Assembly (NCBI GenBank): GCA_020427395.1
Contig: JAGQON010000008.1
Span: 1-64,000 of the forward strand
Direction of reading: 5' to 3'
Source of the DNA: Phycisphaerales bacterium
GTDB taxonomy: Bacteria > Planctomycetota > Phycisphaerae > Phycisphaerales > UBA1924
Length of the DNA: 64,000 nucleotides
In this document: piece after piece, positions 44,015 to 52,503 of the stretch
Layout: each line of letters begins with the position of its first letter
How positions within the stretch are numbered: position 1 is the stretch's first letter
Position numbers and translations under genes: made by a program
The notes under the pieces: generated by a model
Told to the model about the DNA's origin: nothing
The model's database searches: none
The model's input: the letters and a program-made list of their open reading frames with translations, nothing else

Positions 44015-44043
44015 AAAAGCCCCGCTCGATAAGCGGGGCTTTT
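44015..44043. terminator. Bidirectional terminator between the membrane-protein pair and mdh
   Basis: Perfect 12-bp stem AAAAGCCCCGCT / AGCGGGGCTTTT with a CGATA loop. Confidence 0.9.
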
Positions 44044-44065
44044 CAACTGGCATTGATGAACACGA

Positions 44066-45031
44066 TCAGGCGAGTTCTGGGAATCGTTCCTTGACGACCT
44101 TCACGAGATCCTCGACATGAGCCGCAGACTCGTCGAAGAGCTTCTGCTCCTCGTCGGTGAGCTTGAACTCAACGATCTTCTCGACGCCATCCTTGCCCAG
44201 CAGCGCCGGAACACCGACGAACAGGCCCTTGTGGCCGAACTGCCCGTCGAGATAGGCGGCCGATGGGATGATGCGCTTCTTGTCCTTGATGATGGCTTCG
44301 GCCATCTGGATGGTCCCGAGCGCCGGTGCGTAATAGGCGCTGGTGCCCATGAGCTTGACGATCTCGCCGCCGCCAACTTTGGCTCGCTGCACGCACGCGT
44401 CGATCTTGTCCTGGCTGAGCAGGTCGCTGACGGGGATGCCGTGCACGCTGGTCAGGCGGGGGAAGGGGACCATGTCGTCGCCGTGCCCGCCGAGTAGCAT
44501 CGCCTGCACATCCTCAACGCTCACGCCCAGCTCCCATGCGATGAACGCGCGGTAGCGGGCACAGTCGAGCGCGCCGGCCTGGCCCATGATGCGGTTGGTG
44601 GGGAAACCGGTCGCCTTCCACGCGGTGTAGACCATCGCGTCCAGCGGGTTGGAGACGAGGATCACGATCGAATCGGGCGCGTGCTTCTTGATATTCTCGC
44701 TCACCGACTTCACGATCTTGACATTCACATCGATCAGGTCGTCGCGGCTCATGCCCGGCTTGCGTGGCAGACCGGCGGTCACGATCACCACATCGCTGCC
44801 GGCGATGTCCTCGTAGTCGAAGGTGCCCTTGAGGTTGCTGTCGAAGCCCTCGATCGGGGCACAGCAGCCCAGGTCGATCATCTTGCCCTTGGGCATGTGC
44901 TGATCGGGCGCGTCGGCGCGGGGGATGTCGAGCAGCACGATGTCGCCCAGTTCCTTCTGCGCGGCCCAGTGGGCACAGGTCGCACCGACATTTCCGGCTC
45001 CGATGATCGAGATCTTGGCACGCTTGGGCAT
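44066..45031 (-). CDS. mdh: Malate dehydrogenase (NAD-dependent)
   Basis: Oxidises malate to oxaloacetate in the TCA cycle. The 321-residue protein has the NAD-binding [20 protein letters not shown], the substrate loop [20 protein letters not shown] with the two catalytic arginines, [20 protein letters not shown], and the catalytic His in [15 protein letters not shown]. The [12 protein letters not shown] loop with Arg identifies malate rather than lactate dehydrogenase. It belongs to the LDH-like (type 3) MDH group. The start is ATG at 45031, with AAAGGA upstream. It is a single gene converging on the membrane-protein pair. Confidence 0.96.
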   Translation of the reverse strand: MPKRAKISIIGAGNVGATCAHWAAQKELGDIVLLDIPRADAPDQHMPKGKMIDLGCCAPIEGFDSNLKGTFDYEDIAGSDVVIVTAGLPRKPGMSRDDLIDVNVKIVKSVSENIKKHAPDSIVILVSNPLDAMVYTAWKATGFPTNRIMGQAGALDCARYRAFIAWELGVSVEDVQAMLLGGHGDDMVPFPRLTSVHGIPVSDLLSQDKIDACVQRAKVGGGEIVKLMGTSAYYAPALGTIQMAEAIIKDKKRIIPSAAYLDGQFGHKGLFVGVPALLGKDGVEKIVEFKLTDEEQKLFDESAAHVEDLVKVVKERFPELA

Positions 45032-45160
45032 CTGATTCGTCCTTTCCCTTAGAGGGCTGGTCGCTGAAGAAAATCCTCGATGAATCCGCCGGCACTTCCC
45101 CGGCGGGAGGGTTCAAATCCTAGTCCGCACCAACACGAATCACGACCCGAAAAACGCGAT

Positions 45161-45991
45161 TCAGTGCGAATCCATACCGTTTTCCGTGTCATCATCGCTC
45201 AGCCATTCCACCGGTACCGGATCGAGGGGTTTGCTCAGTTTGGGCGGCAGCGGCACCGGGCACGACGCCCCGCCGCTCACGACCGGGAGCAGCAGCGGCT
45301 GCCCGGCCTGCAGTTCACCCGTGACCGGCGCGACCAGGTCCTTCTGTGCCCCACCCGCAAGGAAGTTGAACTGGCGGTAGACCTGACAGATCGGGCGGAT
45401 GATCTGTGGGTGATCGATCTCCCCATCGCACGCGTGCAGGAAGGCATCGATCATCTGGAGCACATCGTCGTCGGGCTGCCCGCCGAAGTTCTCGCGGCAG
45501 ACCGCGACAGGGGCACCCTCGAACATCTCGACACCCGGCGTGGCAATCAGCACCTCGCCGATGAACCCGGCGTTGAGCAGCATCTCTGCCAGCTCAGCGG
45601 GATGGAAGCTCTTGAATCGCTCGGACTTGACGATCCACGCGACACCCTCGTGCAGGGCGACCTCCCAGGCGTGCTTGGCATCTTCGATCAGTTCGATAAT
45701 CGCCCCGGGCATGGGCTCGGATCGCCAGATTTCATTGAGCGTCGACGCGTGCTCTTTGATGCCCAGTTCGGCCCGGTCCATCGCGAGCGGGCGTTCCTCC
45801 GGATCGAGTTTCTCGATCTCTCCCAGTGCCATGGCGTGGGCGTGCAGGGCGATGGTGGGTGCGACCGATTCCTTCCATCGCTGCCCCTCCTCGGTGTTGG
45901 GAAGTGCCACAGCGCGCTGGGCGTAGTGGACCCACCCGGCCAGCAGGGCTGCCCAGGAAGTGTTGTCAGGCGTGCTCGGGGGTTCGATCAT
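45161..45991 (-). CDS. Uncharacterised 276-residue soluble protein
   Basis: The ATG at 45991 (MIEPPSTPDNTSWAALLAGW) overlaps the end of the CPBP protease gene by 26 bases, so the two are one operon. The protein is mostly helical in the first 160 residues (LHAHAMALGEIEKLDPEERP; GAIIELIEDAKHAWEVALHE), then has FHPAELAEMLLNAGFIGEVL and a Pro-rich C-terminal half (PLLLPVVSGGASCPVPLPPK). The composition is acidic and lacks membrane or signal segments. No motif was recognised. Its coupling with a membrane protease suggests a related function but that is inference. Confidence 0.68.
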   Translation of the reverse strand: MIEPPSTPDNTSWAALLAGWVHYAQRAVALPNTEEGQRWKESVAPTIALHAHAMALGEIEKLDPEERPLAMDRAELGIKEHASTLNEIWRSEPMPGAIIELIEDAKHAWEVALHEGVAWIVKSERFKSFHPAELAEMLLNAGFIGEVLIATPGVEMFEGAPVAVCRENFGGQPDDDVLQMIDAFLHACDGEIDHPQIIRPICQVYRQFNFLAGGAQKDLVAPVTGELQAGQPLLLPVVSGGASCPVPLPPKLSKPLDPVPVEWLSDDDTENGMDSH

Positions 45992-46802
45992 GTTCGATGG
46001 TAGCGCTGGGCCTTGGCCCAAAGACCCGCAGCCCTACGACGAAGAGTACAACCAACCCCACCGCTGCGATGCGTGAGAGTGTCGCACCCCACCCGCCCAG
46101 CGGAGTGGCGCTGAGATCGAACATATCCCACCACAGGTTCATGCCCGCATGCAGTGCGATCACAACCCACAGGTTCCATCGGGATTCGAAGTACAACCAC
46201 GCGTACATGAACCCGCCGAGTGCGATCAAGGTGTTCCAGAGGTTGAGCTGCCCGATGATGGTCTCACCCTCATTTGGAGTGATGTCGATGTGGGCGAGCC
46301 CGAACACGATGGCGGAGATGATGGCCGACCACCAGAGCGGGAAGCGTCCCAGTTGCACGAGCATGCCGAAGAGCAGCGCCCGGTAGAAGATCTCCTCGGT
46401 CAGCCCCGGCGAGATCGCGCCGTGAAGCACCTCGAAGCGCGACGGCGTGAAGGACTCACTCAGCAGCCCCAGCGCGAGCATCGGCAGCGTGCAACCGAAG
46501 CCGATCGCCAGTCCCTTGAGTGCCCGGCCCCATCCAACCCCCAGACCCATCGTGAGTTGTTGCCCCGGCTGACGCATCCGTGTGAGCAGGACCCAGGCAA
46601 ACAGCACCAGCGTCATTCGCATCAGCGGGTGGATGAGATAGAGCAGATCTATTGGGAGTGCCCCCATCGCGTTGCGGTAGGCATCGCTCATCCAGAGCAG
46701 CTTGGGTCCGAGTGTGCCGATGATCGCGATGAGGGCGATCAGGGCAACCACTCCCCAGCGGATCGGGCGTGTCTCGTCGTGTGCGGGTTGCTGTGTATCC
46801 AT
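45966..46802 (-). CDS. CPBP-family intramembrane metalloprotease
   Basis: A 278-residue membrane protein with about eight hydrophobic segments. The CPBP (Abi/Rce1-like) motifs are all visible: motif 1 SPGLTEEIFYRALLFGMLVQ (the EExxxR), motif 2 IVFGLAHIDITP and motif 3 VVIALHAGMNLWWDMF with the third ligand region. The family cleaves or otherwise processes membrane or prenylated substrates. The start at 46802 is the second Met of the longer frame and preferred for being in front of a proper N-terminus. It is the first gene of the pair with the uncharacterised protein. Confidence 0.85.
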   Translation of the reverse strand: MDTQQPAHDETRPIRWGVVALIALIAIIGTLGPKLLWMSDAYRNAMGALPIDLLYLIHPLMRMTLVLFAWVLLTRMRQPGQQLTMGLGVGWGRALKGLAIGFGCTLPMLALGLLSESFTPSRFEVLHGAISPGLTEEIFYRALLFGMLVQLGRFPLWWSAIISAIVFGLAHIDITPNEGETIIGQLNLWNTLIALGGFMYAWLYFESRWNLWVVIALHAGMNLWWDMFDLSATPLGGWGATLSRIAAVGLVVLFVVGLRVFGPRPSATIEHDRTPEHA

Positions 46803-46860
46803 GACCCCTCCCGGCATGCGTGCTGATTGTGAATCGGGCCTTGTGGCTTTCAGAGCGCAG

Positions 46861-47286
46861 AAAAATCCCCCGGGCCGTGGTGGGCGTGCCCGGGGGCGGG
46901 AGGCGTGAGATTGAGGTTTGTATGGCCGGGATGGAGCCCCTCAATCTCCGCTGGGTGGGTTCGTCATGAACCACAGCGTGTCACACATCACTCGCGGCCA
47001 ACAGCGCCCGATTGGGCCTTGCCGCTCGCGTTTCCCGATACCCCGCTGCCCATCGCTCCTTGACGCTCGCGCGTCGCGGATGGGCTCATCAGGGCCGGCT
47101 GAACGGTTGGGATCGTTCCGTGACCCCATCGCCGCGGCGGGCCATCCGTCGTGCCCGCCGACCGTTCGAGACTCGCTCGCACGCGCCGAGTCGACCGCTG
47201 CGTGCCGCGAGTGTGGGATGTGTGCGCGTTCCTCCTTCTCGAATCGACCTCGGTGGTCAAGACATGATCCAGTACTCAAAACACGA
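46861..47286 (-). ncRNA. Candidate structured non-coding RNA between nrdJ and the CPBP protease gene
   Basis: The 425 bases after nrdJ contain no convincing gene but a dense series of perfect stems. Pairs (plus coordinates) are 47101-47107/47161-47167; 47135-47142/47153-47160; 47108-47113/47123-47128; 47048-47054/47079-47085 enclosing 47062-47066/47071-47075; 46994-46998/47021-47025 enclosing 47006-47009/47014-47017; 46949-46953/46974-46978; and 46907-46916/46939-46948. One pair is a G-U wobble only if the minus strand is the RNA (47112/47124), and the loop 47067-47070 is a GNRA tetraloop (GCGA) only on the minus strand. The 3' end is the terminator hairpin. Known RNAs (RNase P, tmRNA, SRP, 6S) were considered and not matched. 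The 5' end is not known; it may be the nrdJ 3' UTR or a separate RNA. Confidence 0.55.
46867..46896 (-). terminator. Terminator downstream of nrdJ and the RNA candidate
   Basis: Stem CCCCCGGGC / GCCCGGGGG with a 12-base loop. Five A residues at 46861-46865 supply the U-tract on the minus strand. It closes the transcript that comes from the nrdJ side. Confidence 0.75.
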
Positions 47287-50200
47287 TTAGCTGCATCCAA
47301 GCGAGTTGCCGCAGTTGAGGCACTTGTAGCAGGTGCCGCTGCGAACTGTGATGGTGCCACAAACATCGCAAGGCGGTGCGTCGCCCGACGACTCGAGCGC
47401 CTTGCTCAGCGTCGCGCTGGCGCTGAGCTGAGTCTCGCTGACCATCACGCGGGTGTGCTTGCCCGTTTCGATGGCCGTCTCGGAGATGTGCACCTCGCTG
47501 TGGCGTTCATCGCGGATCACCATGCGATCGCTCGACTTCTTCTCGGGCTTGGCCTCCATGTCCGCCGCGGAGATGCGACGCGTGACAACATCGGTTGATG
47601 CCGGCGCTTCGCTGCTCGTGGGACGCTTAGGCGCATTGGCCTCGCGGTAGCCCTCGATGAACTCCATGCCCAGCCAGCGGAAGATGTAGTCCACGAGCGA
47701 CTTGGCGAACGGGATGTCCCGGTTCGTGGTCATGCCCGAGGGCTCGAACCGCTGGTGGGTGAACTTCTTGACCAGGCTCTCGAGGGGTACCCCGTACTGC
47801 AGCGCGACCGAGGTCGCGGTGCCCAGCGAGTCCATGAGCCCGCCGATGGTCGAGCCCTCTTTGGCCATGGTGATGAACAGCTCGCCCGGCATGCCGTCGT
47901 CGTAGATGCCGCAGGTGAGGTAGCCCTCGTGGCCGGCGACATTGAACTTGTGGGTGATCGAGCGGCGCGTGTCGGCGAGGCGGCGACGCATCGGGCGATG
48001 CACGATCTCGATCTCCTTCTTCACGACGATCCGGACATTCTCATCACTCACCGCATGCGCCAGCTCCGCGACATCCGAGGAAATCTCCTCGATCATCGAC
48101 TCGGCCTCGAGCTCGTCGCTCAGCTCCCCCGCATCGTCAAGCACCTCGTCTTCCTTGGTGTCGCTCTTGGAGTTCAGCGGCTGGCTGAGCTTGCACCCGT
48201 CGCGGTACAGGGCGTTGGCCTTGAGACCAAGCTCCCAGCTGAGGCGGTAGCTGTCCTTGATGTCGTCCATGGTCGCATCATGCGGCAGGTTGATGGTCTT
48301 GGAGATCGCGCCCGAGATGAACGGCTGGGCCGCGGCCATCATGCGGATGTGCCCGCCCGCTTCGATGAATCGGGTCCCGGTTTTGCCGCAGGTATTGGCA
48401 CAGTCGAACACCGCGAGATGCTCGTCCTTGATGTGCGGGGCCCCTTCGATGGTCTGCGTGCCGCAGACGAGCTGGTTGAGCTCCTCGATCTGGGCACCGG
48501 TCAGCCCCAGGTGCTTGAGGGCGTTGAACGACGGGTCGGCCTTGGCTTCCGCCGGGTTGACCCCGATCCGCTCAAGCGTGTCGTCGCCCAAGCCCCATGC
48601 GCTGAACGCGAAGCCCAGCTCAAACACGCCGGGTAGCCCGTGCGTGATCTTTTTGAGGTCGTCGCTGTTCATGCCGTGCTCTTCGAGCCAGCCCGACAGC
48701 GAGAGGCCCTCGCTGTTGAGCACGCCCTCGGGCATTGGGACATGCAGGTTGAGCGTGCCCAGGATGTGCTGGACGATCTCGCGCCGCTGATCCTCGTCGT
48801 AGCCCATCGCGTGGAGCGCGGGCTCGACCGAAGCGTTGACGATCTTGAAGTAGCCGCCGCCGGCGAGCTTCTTGAACTTCACCAGCGCGAAGTCGGGCTC
48901 GACACCGGTGGTGTCGCAGTCCATCAGCAGCCCGATCGTGCCGGTGGGCGCGATCACGGTGGTCTGTGCGTTGCGGTAGCCGTGCTTCTCGCCCAGCTCC
49001 AGCGCCTCGTCCCACGCCTTGGTGGCGCGGTGCAGCAGCTCCATGCCGTTCTCGATCGGGACCTGATGATCGCGGATCAGCCCGTGGTCGATGGGGACGG
49101 GCGCGATCCGCAGGTCCTCGTACTCGCCGCTGTCACGCGACACGCCCATCGCGGCGCGACGGTGGTTGCGGATCACCCGCAGCATGTTCTCCTTCTCGGG
49201 CTCGTAGCCGGGGAAGGCACCGTGCTCCTTGGCCATCAGGGCGCTCATGCGGTAGCTGCGCCCGGTGAGGATCGCCGTCAGGCAGCCGCACACGGCCGTC
49301 GCCTGCTCCGAGTCATAGGGAATCCCCGCCTGCATGAGCATCGCGCCAAGGTTGGCGTAGCCCAGACCCAGCGTGCGGTACTTGTAGCTCAGTTCCGCGA
49401 TTTCCTTGCTGGGGAACGCGGCCATGAGCACCGAGATCTCCAGCACCATTGTCCACAGGTCAATCGCGTGCTCGTACTTCTCGTAGTCGAACGCGCGGGT
49501 TTCGCTGTCGTAGAACTTGAGCACATTGAACGACGCGAGGTTGCACGCCGTGTTATCCAGGAACATGTACTCGCTGCAGGGGTTGGACGCGTTGATGCGG
49601 CCGGCCCCGGGGCAGGTGTGCCAGGCGTTGATCGTGCTGTCGTACTGCACGCCCGGGTCGGCGCATCGCCACGCGGCGTACGCGATGTCGTCCCACAGGC
49701 GACCGGCGTCGAAGGTGTTGGCCACCTCGCCCGTCGTGCGGTAGGTCGTCTGCCATTCGCCGCCGGCGTCGACGGCGTCGAAGAACGCATCGGGGATGCG
49801 GACCGAGTTGTTGGAGTTCTGGCCCGCGACGGTGCTGTAGGCCTCGCCGTTGAAGTCGTAATCGAGCTTGAGCCCCAGACGCGCGGCAGTCTCGCCGACC
49901 GTCTCGGTATCCAGCGGCGAGGTCTTCTCGCCAGCGATCGCCTTCATGCCCTCAACCAGCGCCGCGACCTTGATCTCCTCGCGGACCTTCCAGTTCACGA
50001 AGGTATGGATATCGGGGTGGTCCATATCAAGGCAGACCATCTTGGCCGCCCGGCGAGTGGTGCCGCCCGACTTGATCGCGCCGGCCGCCCGGTCGCCGAT
50101 CTTGAGCCACGACATGAGCCCCGACGACTTACCGCCGCCCGAGAGCTGCTCGTTCTCGGCCCGCAGGTTCGAGAAGTTGGTGCCCGTGCCCGAGCCGTAC

Positions 50201-50847
50201 TTGAACAGACGCGCCTCACGCATCCACAGGTCCATGATGCCGCCCTCGTTCACCAGCGAGTCATCGACCGACTGGATGAAGCACGCGTGCGGCTGGGGAT
50301 GCGAATACGCATCGTCGGCCAGCTCGGGCACGCCCTTGGCGGGGTCGACGATCCAGTGCCCCTGAGCCGGGCCGGAGATGCCGTAGGCCCAGTTGAGCCC
50401 GGTGTTGAACCACTGCGGCGAGTTTGGCGCACAGATCTGATGCACCAGCATGTACACCAGCTCGTCGTAGAACGCCTGCGCGTCCTCGGCGGTGTCAAAG
50501 TAGTTGTGGGTCTCACCCCAGTGACGCCAGCACCCCGCGAGGCGATGAAACACCTGGCGTGCCGAGCGCTCCGGGCCTGTCTTGACCGAGCCGTCCTCGT
50601 TCTTGAGCCGCTTGGACGAGCCGGGCAGCGCGAACTTCTCAGTTAGCTGCGGCACCCCCGCCTTGCGGAAGTACTTGGACACCATGATGTCCGTCGCCAG
50701 CTGCGAGAACCCGACCGGGACCTCGGCATCGGGCATCTCAAAGACGACCGAGCCGTCGGGGTTCGTGATTCGACTCGAACGCGTGGTCCACTGGGTGGAT
50801 GCGAACGGGTCAGTACCTTCCGTGGTGAATCGACGAGTGATCTTCAT
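47287..50847 (-). CDS. nrdJ: Vitamin B12-dependent ribonucleoside-diphosphate reductase (class II)
   Basis: Adenosylcobalamin-dependent RNR that makes deoxynucleotides without oxygen or an iron centre. The protein has 1186 residues. Features in order are an N-terminal region with FASTQWTTRSSRITNPDGSV, APNSPQWFNTGLNWAYG, the radical-site region NPCSEYMFLDNTACNLASFN with its cysteines, GYRNAQTTVIAPTGTIGLLM, and DGMPGELFITMAKEGSTIGG. The C-terminus is a zinc-ribbon-like CDVCGTITVRSGTCYKCLNC. Long C-terminal insertions are normal for this class. It follows dcd by 87 bases on the same strand, so the two form a deoxynucleotide operon. It is likely B12-controlled but no cobalamin riboswitch was recognised. 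Confidence 0.95.
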   Translation of the reverse strand: MKITRRFTTEGTDPFASTQWTTRSSRITNPDGSVVFEMPDAEVPVGFSQLATDIMVSKYFRKAGVPQLTEKFALPGSSKRLKNEDGSVKTGPERSARQVFHRLAGCWRHWGETHNYFDTAEDAQAFYDELVYMLVHQICAPNSPQWFNTGLNWAYGISGPAQGHWIVDPAKGVPELADDAYSHPQPHACFIQSVDDSLVNEGGIMDLWMREARLFKYGSGTGTNFSNLRAENEQLSGGGKSSGLMSWLKIGDRAAGAIKSGGTTRRAAKMVCLDMDHPDIHTFVNWKVREEIKVAALVEGMKAIAGEKTSPLDTETVGETAARLGLKLDYDFNGEAYSTVAGQNSNNSVRIPDAFFDAVDAGGEWQTTYRTTGEVANTFDAGRLWDDIAYAAWRCADPGVQYDSTINAWHTCPGAGRINASNPCSEYMFLDNTACNLASFNVLKFYDSETRAFDYEKYEHAIDLWTMVLEISVLMAAFPSKEIAELSYKYRTLGLGYANLGAMLMQAGIPYDSEQATAVCGCLTAILTGRSYRMSALMAKEHGAFPGYEPEKENMLRVIRNHRRAAMGVSRDSGEYEDLRIAPVPIDHGLIRDHQVPIENGMELLHRATKAWDEALELGEKHGYRNAQTTVIAPTGTIGLLMDCDTTGVEPDFALVKFKKLAGGGYFKIVNASVEPALHAMGYDEDQRREIVQHILGTLNLHVPMPEGVLNSEGLSLSGWLEEHGMNSDDLKKITHGLPGVFELGFAFSAWGLGDDTLERIGVNPAEAKADPSFNALKHLGLTGAQIEELNQLVCGTQTIEGAPHIKDEHLAVFDCANTCGKTGTRFIEAGGHIRMMAAAQPFISGAISKTINLPHDATMDDIKDSYRLSWELGLKANALYRDGCKLSQPLNSKSDTKEDEVLDDAGELSDELEAESMIEEISSDVAELAHAVSDENVRIVVKKEIEIVHRPMRRRLADTRRSITHKFNVAGHEGYLTCGIYDDGMPGELFITMAKEGSTIGGLMDSLGTATSVALQYGVPLESLVKKFTHQRFEPSGMTTNRDIPFAKSLVDYIFRWLGMEFIEGYREANAPKRPTSSEAPASTDVVTRRISAADMEAKPEKKSSDRMVIRDERHSEVHISETAIETGKHTRVMVSETQLSASATLSKALESSGDAPPCDVCGTITVRSGTCYKCLNCGNSLGCS

Positions 50848-50934
50848 GAAACTGTCTTTCGGTGGAGGTGGATCAAATGAACAGGATCATCACGCACAAC
50901 ACATCGCGTGCTCACGAGTTGGGAAGTGCGTCTG

Positions 50935-51507
50935 TTAGTCGACGCGGGGCAGGGTGAGGCCACCCTGGTCCTGATACTTCCCGGCCTTGTCCGCATAGCT
51001 CTGCGCACAGACCTGGTCGCCCTTGAGGAACACGAACTGGGCCACGCCCTCATTGGCGTAGACCTTCGCGGGCAAGGGGGTGGTATTGGAGATTTCGAGC
51101 GTCACCTTGCCGCGCCACTCGGGCTCGAGCGGCGTGACATTCACGATCAGCCCGCAGCGGGCGTAGGTGCTCTTGCCGACGCACAGCACGAGGATGTCAC
51201 GCGGGATGTCGAACCACTCAACGGTTTCACAGAGCGCGAAGCTGTTGGGCGGGATAATCACATGGTCCGTGCCCTGCTCGCGGGTATCGACGGTGACCAT
51301 CAGGTCATCGGTGAAGTTTTTGGGGTCCACCACCGCGATGCCGCCGGTGCGGGGCGTGGGGGTGAAGATCTTGAAGACGGTGCCGACGCGGACATCGTAC
51401 CCGTAGGACGACACGCCATAGGAGATGGTGCCATCACGCTTGATGGCCTTCTCGAAGGGCTTGATGTCGACGAGTTGTTCGATCTGGGTATCACACAGTA
51501 CTGCCAC
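50935..51507 (-). CDS. dcd: dCTP deaminase
   Basis: Converts dCTP to dUTP, the main route to dTMP. The 190-residue protein is the normal length (E. coli 193). The start chosen is the GTG at 51507, six bases after GGAG; the ATG at 51519 is four codons upstream. Motifs are [57 protein letters not shown] with the catalytic Ser-Arg pair region, and [20 protein letters not shown]. The frame stays open upstream to 51630 across a hairpin-rich leader that is unlikely to be coding. It is the first gene of the dcd-nrdJ unit. Confidence 0.93.
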   Translation of the reverse strand: MAVLCDTQIEQLVDIKPFEKAIKRDGTISYGVSSYGYDVRVGTVFKIFTPTPRTGGIAVVDPKNFTDDLMVTVDTREQGTDHVIIPPNSFALCETVEWFDIPRDILVLCVGKSTYARCGLIVNVTPLEPEWRGKVTLEISNTTPLPAKVYANEGVAQFVFLKGDQVCAQSYADKAGKYQDQGGLTLPRVD

Positions 51508-51522
51508 GGTTCGCTCCATCCC

Positions 51523-51690
51523 AACGGCGTTGACGCAGCCGTCTAGTCGCCAGGGCCTCCCATGCCCTGTTCGGTTCACGCTCTCCCGCCCGTTCCCGCA
51601 CCCACGCGGGCTCCCGAACGGGCGTCTCAACGAGCACAGGCATACTTATCGCCCGACGATGCACCCGCATCGCCGACGCCGAGCGTCGCC
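51523..51690 (-). promoter_or_regulatory. Hairpin-rich leader upstream of dcd-nrdJ
   Basis: Five perfect or near-perfect hairpins lie in a row before dcd: ACGGC/GCCGT (51524-51528 with 51538-51542), CAGGGC/GCCCTG (51551-51556 with 51564-51569), CGCCCGTTC/GAACGGGCG (51587-51595 with 51616-51624), CGATGC/GCATCG (51657-51662 with 51667-51672) and CGACGC/GCGTCG (51674-51679 with 51683-51688). The first ends about 11 bases before the ribosome binding site. A further stem, GCCTCA/TGAGGC, is at 51790-51811. The pattern suggests a structured 5' UTR. Motifs of the cobalamin riboswitch were looked for and not seen. Its ligand or function is unknown. Confidence 0.5.
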
Positions 51691-52503
51691 TCGTTTCGTT
51701 GATGTACCCTGCCGGTCCTTGCCGACACACCGATCCCGAACATCATTTCCCAGACCACGGGCCGTTGATCCCCGCCCGGGTGCCTGGTCGCCTCAGCTCA
51801 TGGAGTGAGGCAGAAAACCGGAATCAAACATACACCAAACAACTCTCGTCGTCCAGCGTTGTCTCGCTGCCAGATCAGGATACCCGGGTCCAAGTCACGA
51901 TTCAGGCCTTCAGCGTCCGATAAGGTCGGTCGTGCATAACCTGTCGATTGCTTGCAACCCCCTGATTCACAGCGACTTCTCGCTCGTCTCTCGAGCCCGC
52001 TTTGCCATCTGCCAACCACCATATCTGGGCTATCGACAGGGTTGAGAGTCTATCATCACACAATCTGTTGGGTGTCATTGTCGCCTGATTTTTTGGACAT
52101 ATTTTTCGATTCTCATGCTTCTTCATACGCACCAAGGGTTGGGTCGAATCTGAACAGTAGCTGGGCAGACAAACCCGAGCGCCCAGCACCGTAATCACTT
52201 ACAGAACGCACCCCGTGGCGGGCAGGGGATAACCCGCTCAATCAGAACCAAGACAAAGCCCGAACTCAAGACAATGAAGCGATGCCTGCTTTTCCACAAC
52301 TGGGCACCTCGGCAGCACCAAGAGCGCCACGAGCACGCGCTTCGTCACCACAATCGTGCAAACAGATCGTCGTTTGCTGCGTATAGCCACTACGATCACC
52401 CATACGCGTGCTCGAAGCGCCCAGACCACGCTGCTCAGGGCGAACACAACGCCAACCGAGCCGCAACGAAACGCACACGACCATTCCACGAGGTCCACAG
52501 CCG
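51691..52503. other. Intergenic region upstream of the FlgI-HEAT gene
   Basis: About 810 bases without a supported gene. A stem at 51790-51811 continues the dcd leader. AT-rich stretches occur near 52085-52115 (TTTTTTGG and ATTTTTCG), which might hold the promoter of the plus-strand gene. Open frames at 51902-52198 and 52238-52498 on the minus strand have no ribosome binding site or recognisable content. Confidence 0.45.

Noticed and set aside
47085..47092. Hammerhead ribozyme core (CTGATGAG on the minus strand)
   Set aside because: A GAAA element does not follow immediately after the flanking stem, so the catalytic arrangement is absent.
46861..47286. RNase P RNA, tmRNA, SRP RNA or 6S RNA at the structured region
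   Set aside because: The conserved RNase P core (GAGGAAAGUC and ACAGAA blocks), the SRP apical loop and the tmRNA tag ends were not found. A GGCAAGGCCCAAT segment only superficially resembles RNase P.
46918..47598. 226-residue plus-strand ORF across the nrdJ 3' end
   Set aside because: It overlaps nrdJ and the RNA candidate, is rich in Arg and Ser, and shows no domain; it is a shadow frame.
48640..50646. 668-residue plus-strand ORF opposite nrdJ
   Set aside because: It is antisense to a certain gene; GC-rich codons commonly create such long open frames.
51500..51960. Cobalamin riboswitch upstream of dcd-nrdJ
   Set aside because: The conserved B12-box and pairing elements could not be found by eye, although structure is present.
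51902..52198. 98-residue minus-strand ORF upstream of the dcd leader
   Set aside because: No start signal and a composition unlike proteins of this genome; not supported.
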